64,000 nt of DNA from a virus: the IMG/VR virus record IMGVR_UViG_3300017963_000204, positions 1-64,000 of that record; one strand, 5' to 3'. The notes beneath the pieces were generated by a model, which searched no databases, was not told where the DNA came from, and saw nothing but the letters and a program-made list of their open reading frames with translations. This document shows positions 42,400-50,612 of this stretch, piece by piece (the first letter of the stretch is position 1; every line of letters begins with the position of its first letter). The position numbers were made by a program, and so were the translations under genes.

Positions 42400-42822
42400 C
42401 TACTTTTCGGGTTCGTCACCCTTGCAGAGGTGAATGAAGATCTTCCTCAGAGCGTGGAATTCGATCTGGCGAATGCGTTCTCTGGAGAGGTTGAAGATCT
42501 TCCCGATTTCTTCCAGGGTCACGCCGTGTCTGTCCGCGACATCCAGAGCACAGGTCTCCTGCATATCCGGGAGCTCTGTGCAGGGAAAGCACTCCCGGAG
42601 GGATCCGCTGGCAGTCACCTCGTAGGCGAGGTGGTAGCGGCAGCTCACCCAGGGACAGGGGCGAATGCCTTTCCGGCATTGGATCCGGTTCGTTGGTCTG
42701 ATGAGGCCTTTCGGCTTGCGGTAGGATTTTTCAAAGCGGCGGGTCGTGGGAATAATCCGACCGCGGACGTGTCCGCGGCGAGTCGCACGGCCCTGAGACC
42801 GCTTCCGAATGGGCCTTTCCAT
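42400..42822 (-). CDS. Sigma-70 region-4-like DNA-binding protein
   Basis: 140 residues. The C-terminal part, HGVTLEEIGKIFNLSRERIRQIEFHALRKI, is a clear sigma region 4 helix-turn-helix, which in sigma factors contacts the TTGAC box. Before it lie four Cys in a metal-binding-like array (IQCRKGIRPCPWVSCRYHL and CFPCTELPD). The N-terminus is Arg-rich. No region 2 is present, so it cannot melt a -10 box itself; it may act as a transcription adaptor or activator on the class II sites. Similar proteins are, as I recall, common in Myxococcota chromosomes. Confidence 0.75.
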   Translation of the reverse strand: MERPIRKRSQGRATRRGHVRGRIIPTTRRFEKSYRKPKGLIRPTNRIQCRKGIRPCPWVSCRYHLAYEVTASGSLRECFPCTELPDMQETCALDVADRHGVTLEEIGKIFNLSRERIRQIEFHALRKIFIHLCKGDEPEK

Positions 42823-42825
42823 GGC

Positions 42826-43050
42826 TCAGTCTTTGACGCGCGCTGGTTTCGGGATGGCTCGGATGTAGAGCTCCCAGACCTCTCCTACGCCCCCGCGCGC
42901 GTGCCCGAAGAGGGGGTCGTCGAGACGCTGCTCCCAGTGGGGGAGCGCTTCCTGAGCTTTCTGCATAGTCTGGTAGGACTCCATCAGCACTCCGCTGGAG
43001 ATGCTGTCTTTCTTCCTGTGATAAATGCCGTAGCGAGTGGACTTGTTCAT
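42826..43050 (-). CDS. Small hypothetical protein
   Basis: 74 residues, start overlapping the stop of the repeat-protein gene (ATGA). Possibly a short single-domain fold ending in a beta strand (EVWELYIRAIPKPARV). Function unknown. Confidence 0.6.
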   Translation of the reverse strand: MNKSTRYGIYHRKKDSISSGVLMESYQTMQKAQEALPHWEQRLDDPLFGHARGGVGEVWELYIRAIPKPARVKD

Positions 43051-44351
43051 TTTGGCGGGCTATTCAGAGTCGTTTTCACGGAGCACCAGGGACAAACGGA
43101 CCCTCGTCTATGAGAGGAGCATTCAGGGCAAGGGGTGGATGTCATTATTTCTTCCACGGACCAGCCCCTCTTCGCACAATGCAGGATCTGGTACGGCACG
43201 AAAAAAGGGCATCGGTCGTCTCGAGCCCACTCTGTGATGGACTTGATTTCACCGAAAGCTACCAGGGGGTGTCCTATGTTCGAGGGTGTTGTAGCCGCTT
43301 TTTCGAAAGGCCAGTTCCTGCAAAGGCGTTCGGCAAGAGCAGTTTCAGAAACGATGACTCTGGGGTCTTCCAGCCACTCGTGAAAGGCTTTGGTTTCGCC
43401 CCAGGCTTCGATCTCGGACGTTCTACGCCTATATATACGGGGCCGCTTGGAAGCCGAGGACCCGGGTCGGCGACCGCGCGGTTGAGCTTTCATAGCCTGT
43501 TCCAGGGGCTCGCCGGCTTTCAATTTCCTCCGAAGGGTATTCTCGGTAATTTCACATCGAGGGTCTTCGACCCACTCTCGGAGGGTTCTCTCTTCACCAA
43601 AGGCTTTCCATTTACGAGGGGTTCTGCCTTTCTGGGGAGGAGCAAGCAAGGCTTCTCCTCGGAGTCCTTTTCGAAAGCGGTTTTGTATGGTGGTGTGACT
43701 CACATGGGCGCGGGGGTCCCGCGCCCAATCCAGAGCCGTTTTTGATTCCCCAAAGGCTTCGTACAATGGCGCTGTGCGTTTCTGGACGTTCGGTTCGAAG
43801 GAACGCTTTTTAAGCAGAGCTTCCCCTTTCAGACCTTCTTTGAGGCGGTTCCTGACGGTCCTTTGCGAAACTTCGCATCGGGGATCTCCGGCCCATTCCT
43901 CGGCGGTCTTCTGTTCTCCGAAAATTTCATACAGCGGGCTTTTCCGTCTCGGTACGCGCTTCAGTAGAGCCTCGCCCTCTACACCCTCTCGGAGACGATC
44001 TCGGATGGACTTCTGTAACACTTCACACCGAGGGTCCCTTGTCCATTCCTTGATGGTTTTTCGTTCTCCAAAAATCTCCACGATTTGGGTGGTTCTGCGT
44101 CTGACCAGGTCTGTCCCGGTGATACCTTTTCGGAGTCTTCGTATGAGGAGATCGAGGTTGACCTGGCATCGAGGGTCCTCTGCCCATTCTTTTAGGGCTT
44201 TGGCTTCTCCGAAGACTTCGACCACAGAGTTTTCTTCAAGGGTGCTCTCTGGTTTGTCGACATACGATAGGGCCGCATCGTAAGTGACGAACAAGCGTCC
44301 GTTCGCTTTCCAACGGATCACCTTTTCAATTTTCGATTTGGTGGTTTTCAT
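43047..44351 (-). CDS. Seven-repeat modular (putative DNA-binding) protein with zinc ribbon
   Basis: 434 residues. Seven units of about 48-65 residues follow the pattern FGExKTxxEWxxDPRCxVsxxtixxRLrkG, starting near residues 45, 92, 142, 198, 249, 315 and 364. Each could form a three-helix unit with a helix-turn-helix (EW helix, then SxxTxxxRL helix). Single or few copies of this module are, as I recall, found beside HNH homing endonucleases as DNA-reading modules. The C-terminus has CPECSSHRRGSVCPWC, a zinc ribbon. No nuclease domain is present. Modular DNA binding is inferred. It is coupled to the VWA gene upstream. Confidence 0.75.
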   Translation of the reverse strand: MKTTKSKIEKVIRWKANGRLFVTYDAALSYVDKPESTLEENSVVEVFGEAKALKEWAEDPRCQVNLDLLIRRLRKGITGTDLVRRRTTQIVEIFGERKTIKEWTRDPRCEVLQKSIRDRLREGVEGEALLKRVPRRKSPLYEIFGEQKTAEEWAGDPRCEVSQRTVRNRLKEGLKGEALLKKRSFEPNVQKRTAPLYEAFGESKTALDWARDPRAHVSHTTIQNRFRKGLRGEALLAPPQKGRTPRKWKAFGEERTLREWVEDPRCEITENTLRRKLKAGEPLEQAMKAQPRGRRPGSSASKRPRIYRRRTSEIEAWGETKAFHEWLEDPRVIVSETALAERLCRNWPFEKAATTPSNIGHPLVAFGEIKSITEWARDDRCPFFVPYQILHCAKRGWSVEEIMTSTPCPECSSHRRGSVCPWCSVKTTLNSPPK

Positions 44352-46492
44352 CGTCGTACCAGGTAACTGATGAAGCTGTTGGAGACCAGCTTGATGAGGT
44401 CTCTGCCGAGGGATTCCGGGCTGACCCTCTTCCAGAGCTTGCTCGGACCGAACATCTTCCGCATGTCTTCAGGGGTCAGGTCGTAGCGGAGCTCTCTCCG
44501 CTGCCCCCACCCCAGGTAGGATCCAACAAAGACCGTCGTGACGTGTACACCTCTGCTGCGGGCCTTGGAGACGGTCTGGGCGACGTAGCGCTTCAGCTGG
44601 TCGGTGCTGTAGCTGCGGCCCTTCCAGGACTGGAAGTAGGGCATCCCGTCCGTTAGGACAATCAGATGTCGGTCCTGGGAGCTGTCCTGGAGCTGTCGGA
44701 CTGCGAGGCGCAAAGCGATGTGGAGCGGGGTGCTACCCTTGACGAAAGCCCGCACGGAGGGGTCCGTTTCCAGGCGATTGTAGCGGAAGAGGTTCACCGT
44801 CCCTCCGCTGGGAGAAGAGAACCCCCAGACACGCACGTCGCAGAAGGGGAACCGAAGAGCTCGGGTGATGATGCGAGCCGCTCTCTCGACCTGTTCAGCC
44901 TTATCTCCCATCATGCTCGAGGAGAGGTCCACCAGGACGATGGCTTCGAAGCCCATCCCACGTTCTTCGTGGGAGAAACAGTCGATCGGGGTCTTGCTCA
45001 CCCTTCGTTGGATGTGGGCCTGTACGTCGGCTTCGGTGCCCGTGTCCCGCAGAGAGAACTTCCGGCGTCCGAGGACGCGCATGAAGGTAGCCCGCAAGCG
45101 CTTCACTGCGGTTCGGTCTTCGGGGGCCAGGGGGACCACCATGGTGGATTTCGGAATGTCGACGAAGTCCACCTTTGCCCGGGCGTCCTTTTTCAGCCAC
45201 TCGTCTCGTTCTACGATGGGAGTCTTCGCCAGGGAGACCAGGGCTTTGTCGACCAGGTGCTCGGTGTCCTTCTGCGAACGGGCCAGAGCCCTCTCGACCA
45301 GATCGCCTTTGTTGATGTTGGCGTTAGTGATGCTCCCGGCGAGGCCCCGGGACTTCGCCTTCTTCCAGTCCGGCGTGTATTCGTCGGATTGCACCGAATT
45401 CATCGACTGCTCGGCTCTCTGAGGGAGCTCCCCGAGGCGATCAAGGAGGTCGCTCAGCGCCTGTGCGCGCGTCTGAAGGTTCGCAGACACAGGGGGAGGT
45501 TCCCATGGTTTCTGCTCTTCGGGGTCCTCCTCGGGGCTCTCCGGGCTCTCTTCGGGTTCTTTTTCGTCTTCTTCCGAGGGCTCGGACTCCCCCGACTCTC
45601 CGTTCTCTTCGTCTTCGCCCTCGGAGTCGCCCTCTGGGCTCTCCTGGTCGCCGGGATCCCCGGTTCCCCCGCCTCCTTCCCCTTCTTCTTTTTCTTGGTT
45701 TTCGTCACCGTCCTTGTCGGGGTCTTCATCCCCGCCCAACCCCAGCATCATGGAGAGAAACTCTTCGGCTTCGTTCGGGCTCATGCCCTGGGAGTCCGGC
45801 GGGTCTTCTCCCTTGGATTCACGGATGAGCTCGTTCACGAGCTTCGTGATCAACCACTTCGCGATCAACAGGGTGGCGTCGAAGCCGCGGCGTTCGACCT
45901 TCTTCATGGCCTCCACGAAGTAGGGACGGAAGCGTTCGAGATGTTCGACTTTGATCTCGTCCACCCCGAGGCTCAAGAGCAGGAAGTATCCGAGGAGGTT
46001 CTCGTCTTCTCCTCTGGAGAGGAGCTTCTCGGCATCCACGATGTCCAGGAGTCGCAGGTGTAGATAGTTCCCCGGGTAGAGGAGTCCCCACAGGGACGTC
46101 ACGCGGTACACTTCCAGGATGTTGACCAGTGTTCGGAGCTTCTGAGCCAGGAGCGCGTCATCGATGTTGATATGAGCTTTCCGGGCGTACTCAGAGGCAC
46201 GCTTCGTGTAGGCGAACAGGAAGGCGTCTCGAGCGTCGGGATCCGTACCGAACAGGATGTGCGACAGCTGCCTGGCGACGCGGAGGTACACTTCGGGATC
46301 GTTGAACGGAACCGTGATGACATTGAAGGTCGAAGAGGGCACTCCTGGTTTGCTTTTCAGGTAGAGCTTCCGACCGACGATGCCGCCGAAGGTGTGGACG
46401 GTCTTGTAGCAGATGTCCAGCTCCTGCTGTATCTGCTGCTCCTCTTCCGGGGAGCGGAACTTGTGAGCTCTGCCGAGGCGGGGCATGACCAT
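44348..46492 (-). CDS. VWA-domain protein (CobT-like partner of a MoxR ATPase)
   Basis: 714 residues from ATG at 46492 (GGGAGGAAGTAGGC upstream). N-terminal helical half, a very acidic linker (~250-330, Glu/Asp/Pro/Ser), then a VWA domain with a complete MIDAS: VLVDLSSSMM, KGSTPLHIAL and IVLTDGMPY. Architecture and adjacency to a MoxR-type ATPase match CobS/CobT-type chaperone pairs that insert metal or remodel complexes. Its substrate in the phage is unknown. Confidence 0.85.
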   Translation of the reverse strand: MVMPRLGRAHKFRSPEEEQQIQQELDICYKTVHTFGGIVGRKLYLKSKPGVPSSTFNVITVPFNDPEVYLRVARQLSHILFGTDPDARDAFLFAYTKRASEYARKAHINIDDALLAQKLRTLVNILEVYRVTSLWGLLYPGNYLHLRLLDIVDAEKLLSRGEDENLLGYFLLLSLGVDEIKVEHLERFRPYFVEAMKKVERRGFDATLLIAKWLITKLVNELIRESKGEDPPDSQGMSPNEAEEFLSMMLGLGGDEDPDKDGDENQEKEEGEGGGGTGDPGDQESPEGDSEGEDEENGESGESEPSEEDEKEPEESPESPEEDPEEQKPWEPPPVSANLQTRAQALSDLLDRLGELPQRAEQSMNSVQSDEYTPDWKKAKSRGLAGSITNANINKGDLVERALARSQKDTEHLVDKALVSLAKTPIVERDEWLKKDARAKVDFVDIPKSTMVVPLAPEDRTAVKRLRATFMRVLGRRKFSLRDTGTEADVQAHIQRRVSKTPIDCFSHEERGMGFEAIVLVDLSSSMMGDKAEQVERAARIITRALRFPFCDVRVWGFSSPSGGTVNLFRYNRLETDPSVRAFVKGSTPLHIALRLAVRQLQDSSQDRHLIVLTDGMPYFQSWKGRSYSTDQLKRYVAQTVSKARSRGVHVTTVFVGSYLGWGQRRELRYDLTPEDMRKMFGPSKLWKRVSPESLGRDLIKLVSNSFISYLVRR

Positions 46493-46494
46493 GC

Positions 46495-47358
46495 CTACTT
46501 CCTCCCAGCCTTGGCTTTGGGCTTCTCTTTCACGACCACGACGCCGAAGATGTCCTTGATCCATCTTCCCACAGTCCGGCGGTCGTCGTCATCGAACTTG
46601 CCGGAAAGAATCCAGAGGGCCCGTTTCGCCCCGAGCCTGCTGAAGTGCATGCCCAGCTGCACGAGGTCCCGCGTGGACAGGGCGTAGTCGATCTCCCCCT
46701 TCCGGGTATGCTGCGCCAGACGGAGCATCGAGTTCACCACCTTGTTATCGAGGCAAGGACCGTCTTTGACGAGCACGGCCTCCAGGATGGTCTCTTCGCG
46801 TTCGGGATAATCGAGGGGAATGAGGTGGAAGCGACTCTTCAGGTCTTCGTTGAGTTGATACGTGCCGCCATAGACCGCGGTATTCATCGTACCGACCACC
46901 CAGAGCTTGGCCTTCCCGTGCAGCCGGAACACCCGCTTTGCTTCGGGTACTTCGATCTTCTTGCGGAAATCGGAGGCGGGGTTCAGCACCTTCTGCATCT
47001 GCGGCGTCAGAGCGTTGACCTCTTCCAGGCAGAGGATGCAGTGCCCGCACTCGTTCGCGATCTCGAACGCTGTGGTGAGAGGTCCTAGAACGAAAGGCGT
47101 CTCATCACCCCGGATGATGAAGTTGCCGAGCAGGTGAGAGCGTCGCACGTCTTCGGAGCAGTCGAACGTGACAATGGGGTACTTGTGTGTGTAGGCGAAG
47201 GTGGCGACCGAGAGGGACTTCCCGATGCCCTTGGGCCCCACCAGGATGACGTTCGCTTCGAACGAGAGCTGTTCGTGCACTCCGAGCAGGTCATGAACGT
47301 CCAGGTACAGGGGGGCCTTCAGGGGCATGTATTCTTCGGTGGGCAATCGTTCGATCAT
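46495..47358 (-). CDS. MoxR/CobS-type AAA+ ATPase
   Basis: 287 residues. Walker A NVILVGPKGIGKSLSVA, Walker B CILCLEEVNAL, sensor 1 WVVGTMNTAV and arginine-finger region LNEDLKSRFHLIPLDYP. These define the MoxR family, which works with VWA proteins; here the VWA gene starts two bases after this gene's stop. Ribosome binding site AGGAGGGATAG. Confidence 0.88.
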   Translation of the reverse strand: MIERLPTEEYMPLKAPLYLDVHDLLGVHEQLSFEANVILVGPKGIGKSLSVATFAYTHKYPIVTFDCSEDVRRSHLLGNFIIRGDETPFVLGPLTTAFEIANECGHCILCLEEVNALTPQMQKVLNPASDFRKKIEVPEAKRVFRLHGKAKLWVVGTMNTAVYGGTYQLNEDLKSRFHLIPLDYPEREETILEAVLVKDGPCLDNKVVNSMLRLAQHTRKGEIDYALSTRDLVQLGMHFSRLGAKRALWILSGKFDDDDRRTVGRWIKDIFGVVVVKEKPKAKAGRK

Positions 47359-47360
47359 AG

Positions 47361-47843
47361 CTATCCCTCCTGGGTGATGCTGGTGATGCGTCTCTTCAGG
47401 TTCCTCGACGGGGTCACTTTCAGAGCTTCGCTCTGTTTGTGCAAGGCGACCACGTCTTCTCTTTCGAGCTTTCCGATTTCGATCAGGTACTCGATCTTCG
47501 AAGGGTTCATCTGCAGGGTGCGCACGACGTCGAAAGCCTCCTGGAGCTCGATGCCTTCTTCGTCCAGCTTGTCTCGGAGCGCGTTCACGTCCGGCAGCTT
47601 CGACACACGGAGCTGCTTTTCTACCGTGAGCTCTCCTATGTCTAGCGCCCGCCCGGTCTTCGTGTGGAAGCCCTCTTCAGTGGCTTCCAGGAGGCCGTTC
47701 CGAAGGCTCTTCAGACGCTTGGTGCACAGGTCCGACAGCGCCTTGAGCGCCACGTGGTAGACCGCGGTCTCCCGCAGGTCCTCCGGGGGCGTCTGGAACA
47801 GTGTCAGTGCCATCGCTTCCTTCAACAGTTCTTCGGCAGTCAT
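47361..47843 (-). CDS. Hypothetical helical protein, first gene of the MoxR/VWA operon
   Basis: 160 residues from ATG at 47843 (GAGGAG upstream). Predicted all-helical with a coiled-coil-like middle. No family recognised. It directly precedes the ATPase and VWA genes and is probably a third component. Expressed from the class II promoter at 47875-47900. Confidence 0.65.
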   Translation of the reverse strand: MTAEELLKEAMALTLFQTPPEDLRETAVYHVALKALSDLCTKRLKSLRNGLLEATEEGFHTKTGRALDIGELTVEKQLRVSKLPDVNALRDKLDEEGIELQEAFDVVRTLQMNPSKIEYLIEIGKLEREDVVALHKQSEALKVTPSRNLKRRITSITQEG

Positions 47844-47874
47844 TGTCGCTCCTCGGGCTTGTTGCAAAGGGACG

Positions 47875-47900
47875 CTATCAGGACATGCCTCGATTGTCAA
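47875..47900 (-). promoter_or_regulatory. Class II promoter-like element (TTGACA-N14-TGATAG)
   Basis: Boxes at 47895-47900 and 47875-47880. It directs the ATPase/VWA/repeat-protein operon. A perfect palindrome (47905-47920) lies five bases upstream of its first box. Confidence 0.65.
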
Positions 47901-47904
47901 GGTG

Positions 47905-47920
47905 TGGATCGTCCGATCCA
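47905..47920. promoter_or_regulatory. Operator-like palindrome TGGATCG-TC-CGATCCA
   Basis: Same palindrome as 35232-35247, in the divergent region between the minus-strand operon and the plus-strand gene at 48008. Contains two GATC sites that the phage Dam-type enzyme could methylate. Confidence 0.6.
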
Positions 47921-48007
47921 GATCAAGAAAGTGCATCGAATTGTCCCGAAAGGCACCTTCACCAGCATGAAGGGTAGAGACCCTTTGGTATGCTGTAAGG
48001 AGGCCTC

Positions 48008-48295
48008 GTGAGACCTTGGAAAGACCGGATACAGGACCCGGAGGTACGAATGCGTTTCGAGATGGCGGACAGGATGGAACGGGACAAGTCTTTCGTGGTC
48101 CGCCCCATGCGAGCATGCGAGCGCGATCCCGATGCGTCCAGGATGGTAGTGATCTCACCGCCCAAGCACGAGATGCCTGTGGACGTTCGCCTGGAGCAAC
48201 TACAGAACTATCGCTATGTCCCCATGAGGTACCGGAACGAACTATGGTACGCCCCCGGGAGGGTCCCAGGGAGACCTTTCATGGACGATGGTTAG
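48008..48295 (+). CDS. Only plus-strand gene: small hypothetical protein
   Basis: 95 residues from GTG at 48008, four bases after AAGGAGG. Arg-, Met- and Pro-rich (RMRFEMADRMERDKSFVVRPMRA, then QLQNYRYVPMRYRNELWYAPGR). It is divergent from the MoxR/VWA operon and its end overlaps the next minus-strand gene by 17 bases. A weak TATGCT lies upstream (~47989) but no good -35 box was seen. Start site and strand make it credible; function unknown. Confidence 0.6.
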   Translation: MRPWKDRIQDPEVRMRFEMADRMERDKSFVVRPMRACERDPDASRMVVISPPKHEMPVDVRLEQLQNYRYVPMRYRNELWYAPGRVPGRPFMDDG

Positions 48296-48734
48296 CGCCC
48301 CCCTGATAGTACTGCTGGGCGTAGTAGGAGCACTGGGGCGCCTGTCCCGAGCTCCAATGGCAGGGCTTCCCTGCTGTTTTCGGGTTGGCGCAGGTCCCGC
48401 GGCACTGGTTCGGGCCGAGGTGCCCGGGAAAGATCCTTCTCAGCCAAGCGCAGGAGTGTTCGGTTACTCGAGGTGCGTCGAAGAGGGTCCGCTGGTCGTT
48501 GTTCAAGTCGGGCTCGGACTGCTCCTGTCGCCCCAAATCTTGAGGGGGGCCGATCCGGAGCCGCTGTCGCACGACCTCTGGCGGAAGGGCTGCGATCAGG
48601 ACTTCCCGGGCCCAGCCCGATAGGGACTTCCCCTGGTTGCGAGCCCAGGCCTCGAAGAGATCCCGTTCATCGTCGCTGAGGGAGATCACGATCTGGGGGC
48701 GATTCGTTCCCTGGTCTTCGGTTTCGTTACTCAT
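48279..48734 (-). CDS. Ribbon-helix-helix-like protein with Cys-rich tail
   Basis: 151 residues from ATG at 48734. Residues ~10-50 (QIVISLSDDERDLFEAWARNQGKSLSGWAREVLIAAL) fit a ribbon-helix-helix DNA-binding fold. The C-terminus has six Cys/His in CAWLRRIF, CRGTCANPK, PCHW and CSYY, likely a metal site. Possibly a regulator of the accessory region. Confidence 0.6.
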   Translation of the reverse strand: MSNETEDQGTNRPQIVISLSDDERDLFEAWARNQGKSLSGWAREVLIAALPPEVVRQRLRIGPPQDLGRQEQSEPDLNNDQRTLFDAPRVTEHSCAWLRRIFPGHLGPNQCRGTCANPKTAGKPCHWSSGQAPQCSYYAQQYYQGGANHRP

Positions 48735-49002
48735 CAGGAACCTCTCCAATAATCCGCGCAGCCTCCGCATCTTTCTGCCCTTGTTGCATTCCAGCCGCGA
48801 AGGCTCGGGCTCGTTCGTTTCGAAGGTGCTTCTTCGCGAGCTCGCAGTGGTCGAAATATTCGCACGAGAAGCACGCGGAGACTGCTTTCATCTCCTGGCA
48901 CTTCTCCACATGCCGCTTCGTGAACTCCACCTCGAACTGGACGGAGCCCCGCTTCAGTCCGCGCAGGTTGAGCTCGAATTCGATGTCTTCAAGAACACTC
49001 AC
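48727..49002 (-). CDS. Small Cys-containing hypothetical protein
   Basis: 91 residues from GTG at 49002 with GAGGAGCTC upstream. Contains CQEMKAVSACFSCEYFDHC, four Cys that could bind a metal or iron-sulphur cluster. Overlaps both neighbours. Function unknown. Confidence 0.6.
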   Translation of the reverse strand: MSVLEDIEFELNLRGLKRGSVQFEVEFTKRHVEKCQEMKAVSACFSCEYFDHCELAKKHLRNERARAFAAGMQQGQKDAEAARIIGEVPDE

Positions 49003-49213
49003 TGCCGAGCTCCTCCAATATGAGCTCCGGGGAACGCACAGCTCGAAGAAAGCACACCCTGTGCATTACACCCCAGTGAGGACCGGATACGAGGAGCTTG
49101 CCCCCTTGCATCTCGAGCTCTCCCATGGACACGCTGGCTACCTGTTCCCCTCCGGCGAGGGTCTCACCACAGCCGGCGCAGCGGTGGAGCTTCTTCTGTC
49201 GTCTCGTGGCCAT
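48989..49213 (-). CDS. Small zinc-binding protein
   Basis: 74 residues from ATG at 49213 (GGAGG upstream), three bases after the uracil-DNA glycosylase stop. CAGCGETLAGGE and HRVCFL give a PARP-type or treble-clef-like zinc site. Function unknown. Confidence 0.6.
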   Translation of the reverse strand: MATRRQKKLHRCAGCGETLAGGEQVASVSMGELEMQGGKLLVSGPHWGVMHRVCFLRAVRSPELILEELGSECS

Positions 49214-49215
49214 CG

Positions 49216-49815
49216 CTACCTCCAAGTATGCAGCCCCAGGCACCGCATCACCGCTTGCAAGTCCTCCCAGGTGTCGCGCTTCGCTGGTGTGTACCGCAAC
49301 AGATACGCGGGGTGGTAGGTGACACGAAGAGGTAACCCTTCCCAGGTGTGCCACTCCTCCCGCAGCTTCGAAATGGATTGGTTGGTCCCGAGGAGAGCTT
49401 GCGCGGCAGCGCCACCGAGAGCCACGAGGACAGGTGGACGCACCGCATCGAGCTGTCCGAGTAGGATTGGATGACAGGCTTCCTGCTCTTGGACAGACGG
49501 CGTTCTGTTCCCAGGGGGCCTGCAGCAGACAGTGTTGCAGATGTAGACGTCGCCCCGGCTCAGCCCCATCGCTCGGATCATTTTCCCGAGGAGCTTCCCG
49601 GAGGGCCCGACAAAGGGCACACCTTGATCGTCCTCTCGAGCCCCGGGCGCTTCACCCACGAACGCCAACTGCGGCGTCTTGGAACCAACACCGAAGACAA
49701 CGTTCTTCCGACCCTCGTGGAGGACACATCGCGTACACGCCTGCGCCCGCGCGCGAAGCGTGCCGAGGTCCAGTGTCCCTATGGAGCCGGGTTCGCGGAA
49801 AAGCGATCCCTGCAT
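49216..49815 (-). CDS. Family 4 uracil-DNA glycosylase
   Basis: 199 residues. Family-4 motifs: CTRCVLHEGRKNVVFGVG (first two cluster Cys), LAFVGEAPGAREDDQGVPFVGPSGKLL, YICNTVCCRPPGNRTPSVQEQEAC, VLVALGGAAAQALLG and VTYHPAYLLR. These supply the 4Fe-4S ligands and uracil pocket. It removes uracil from phage DNA, arguing that the genome does not use uracil, or it acts on host DNA. Start overlaps the preceding stop (TGATG). Confidence 0.93.
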   Translation of the reverse strand: MQGSLFREPGSIGTLDLGTLRARAQACTRCVLHEGRKNVVFGVGSKTPQLAFVGEAPGAREDDQGVPFVGPSGKLLGKMIRAMGLSRGDVYICNTVCCRPPGNRTPSVQEQEACHPILLGQLDAVRPPVLVALGGAAAQALLGTNQSISKLREEWHTWEGLPLRVTYHPAYLLRYTPAKRDTWEDLQAVMRCLGLHTWR

Positions 49816-49952
49816 CAGCCGTTCAAGGGCTTTTTCGGTTGTGGTCGACTGTCGAGCAGCTTCTCTTTCGGCTCGGTGTCGCCGATGACCTCGCGGATCA
49901 TCGGAGGTCGTTTCGGCTTCGGCTTCGGCTGCTTCGGGTCGTTCTCGTTCAT
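49815..49952 (-). CDS. Very small Pro/Lys-rich protein
   Basis: 45 residues from ATG at 49952, AGGGG five bases upstream, stop overlapping the glycosylase start. Pro/Lys-rich and likely disordered. It has its own promoter-like element (49983-50012). Function unknown. Confidence 0.55.
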   Translation of the reverse strand: MNENDPKQPKPKPKRPPMIREVIGDTEPKEKLLDSRPQPKKPLNG

Positions 49953-49982
49953 GTCGTCCCCTCGGAGTCCCTGGTCACACTC

Positions 49983-50012
49983 TGTATAATCAGGGCGGAG
50001 GGGGATTGTCAA
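49983..50012 (-). promoter_or_regulatory. Sigma-70-like promoter (TTGACA, TATACA)
   Basis: TTGACA at 50007-50012 and TATACA at 49983-49988 (spacing 18; TTATAC gives 17). Drives the small gene and the glycosylase. Confidence 0.55.
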
Positions 50013-50332
50013 ATCAGAGCTCTGTAGGCTTCACACTCTTCGAGGCGCTCTTCCAGCCAGGAGGGGCCGAAAAAACGCACGATGCTGTCTTTCCACCACT
50101 CCTCCGAGAACGTGAAGATCCGCAAGGACTCCATGAGCTCCGAGAAGTAGAGCCTGGGCCCCAACGGCTCGAGCTCCTTTTCCTTCCGTTTCTCCAACCA
50201 GTCAGGGTAGAACTGGAAGACGTTTTTCACCCAGTAGGGAATGAAAACGTGTGTTGGGCAGGACTCCCATGTGTCGCACGGGAGGGGTACGTGGATGTCT
50301 CCGACAATTAGTTGCCAACGTTCTTCTTTCAT
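50009..50332 (-). CDS. Hypothetical protein
   Basis: 107 residues from ATG at 50332, overlapping the previous gene by a few codons. Rich in aromatic residues (PYWVKNVFQFYPDWLEKRK, FSEEWWKDSIVRFFGPSW). No family recognised. A weak ribosome binding site suggests coupling. Confidence 0.6.
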   Translation of the reverse strand: MKEERWQLIVGDIHVPLPCDTWESCPTHVFIPYWVKNVFQFYPDWLEKRKEKELEPLGPRLYFSELMESLRIFTFSEEWWKDSIVRFFGPSWLEERLEECEAYRALI

Positions 50333-50336
50333 GTCT

Positions 50337-50612
50337 TCAGTAGCCACGGAGAGAGTCGTAGATGCGCCCGGCGTACATCTTGGCCATTTCGACGGCTTTC
50401 TCTCTGGAGACGGGATTGCCCTCCGCATCGGTAGCCCTGAAGCGAGGACGGTCTTCGGTGCTCTTGTAGCGGATCTCCCACCAATCGCCGTTCGACCTCT
50501 TTCGAAGTGTCACCCAGGCTTCGCCGAGGACTGTGTCCACCGGGATCGGTTTCGTGACGATTGCTTTCTTCGGGGACAAGGTGTCGGGGTCCATGATTTC
50601 GTTGCGTCTCAT
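50337..50612 (-). CDS. Hypothetical protein
   Basis: 91 residues from ATG at 50612, start overlapping the phosphatase stop (ATGA). A beta-rich core (AWVTLRKRSNGDWWEIRYKSTEDRPRF) followed by a helix. Function unknown. Confidence 0.6.
   Translation of the reverse strand: MRRNEIMDPDTLSPKKAIVTKPIPVDTVLGEAWVTLRKRSNGDWWEIRYKSTEDRPRFRATDAEGNPVSREKAVEMAKMYAGRIYDSLRGY

Noticed and set aside
47970-47985. Hairpin AAGGGT-AGAG-ACCCTT before the plus-strand gene as a terminator
   Set aside because: Short stem without a following U run; probably a leader feature or chance.
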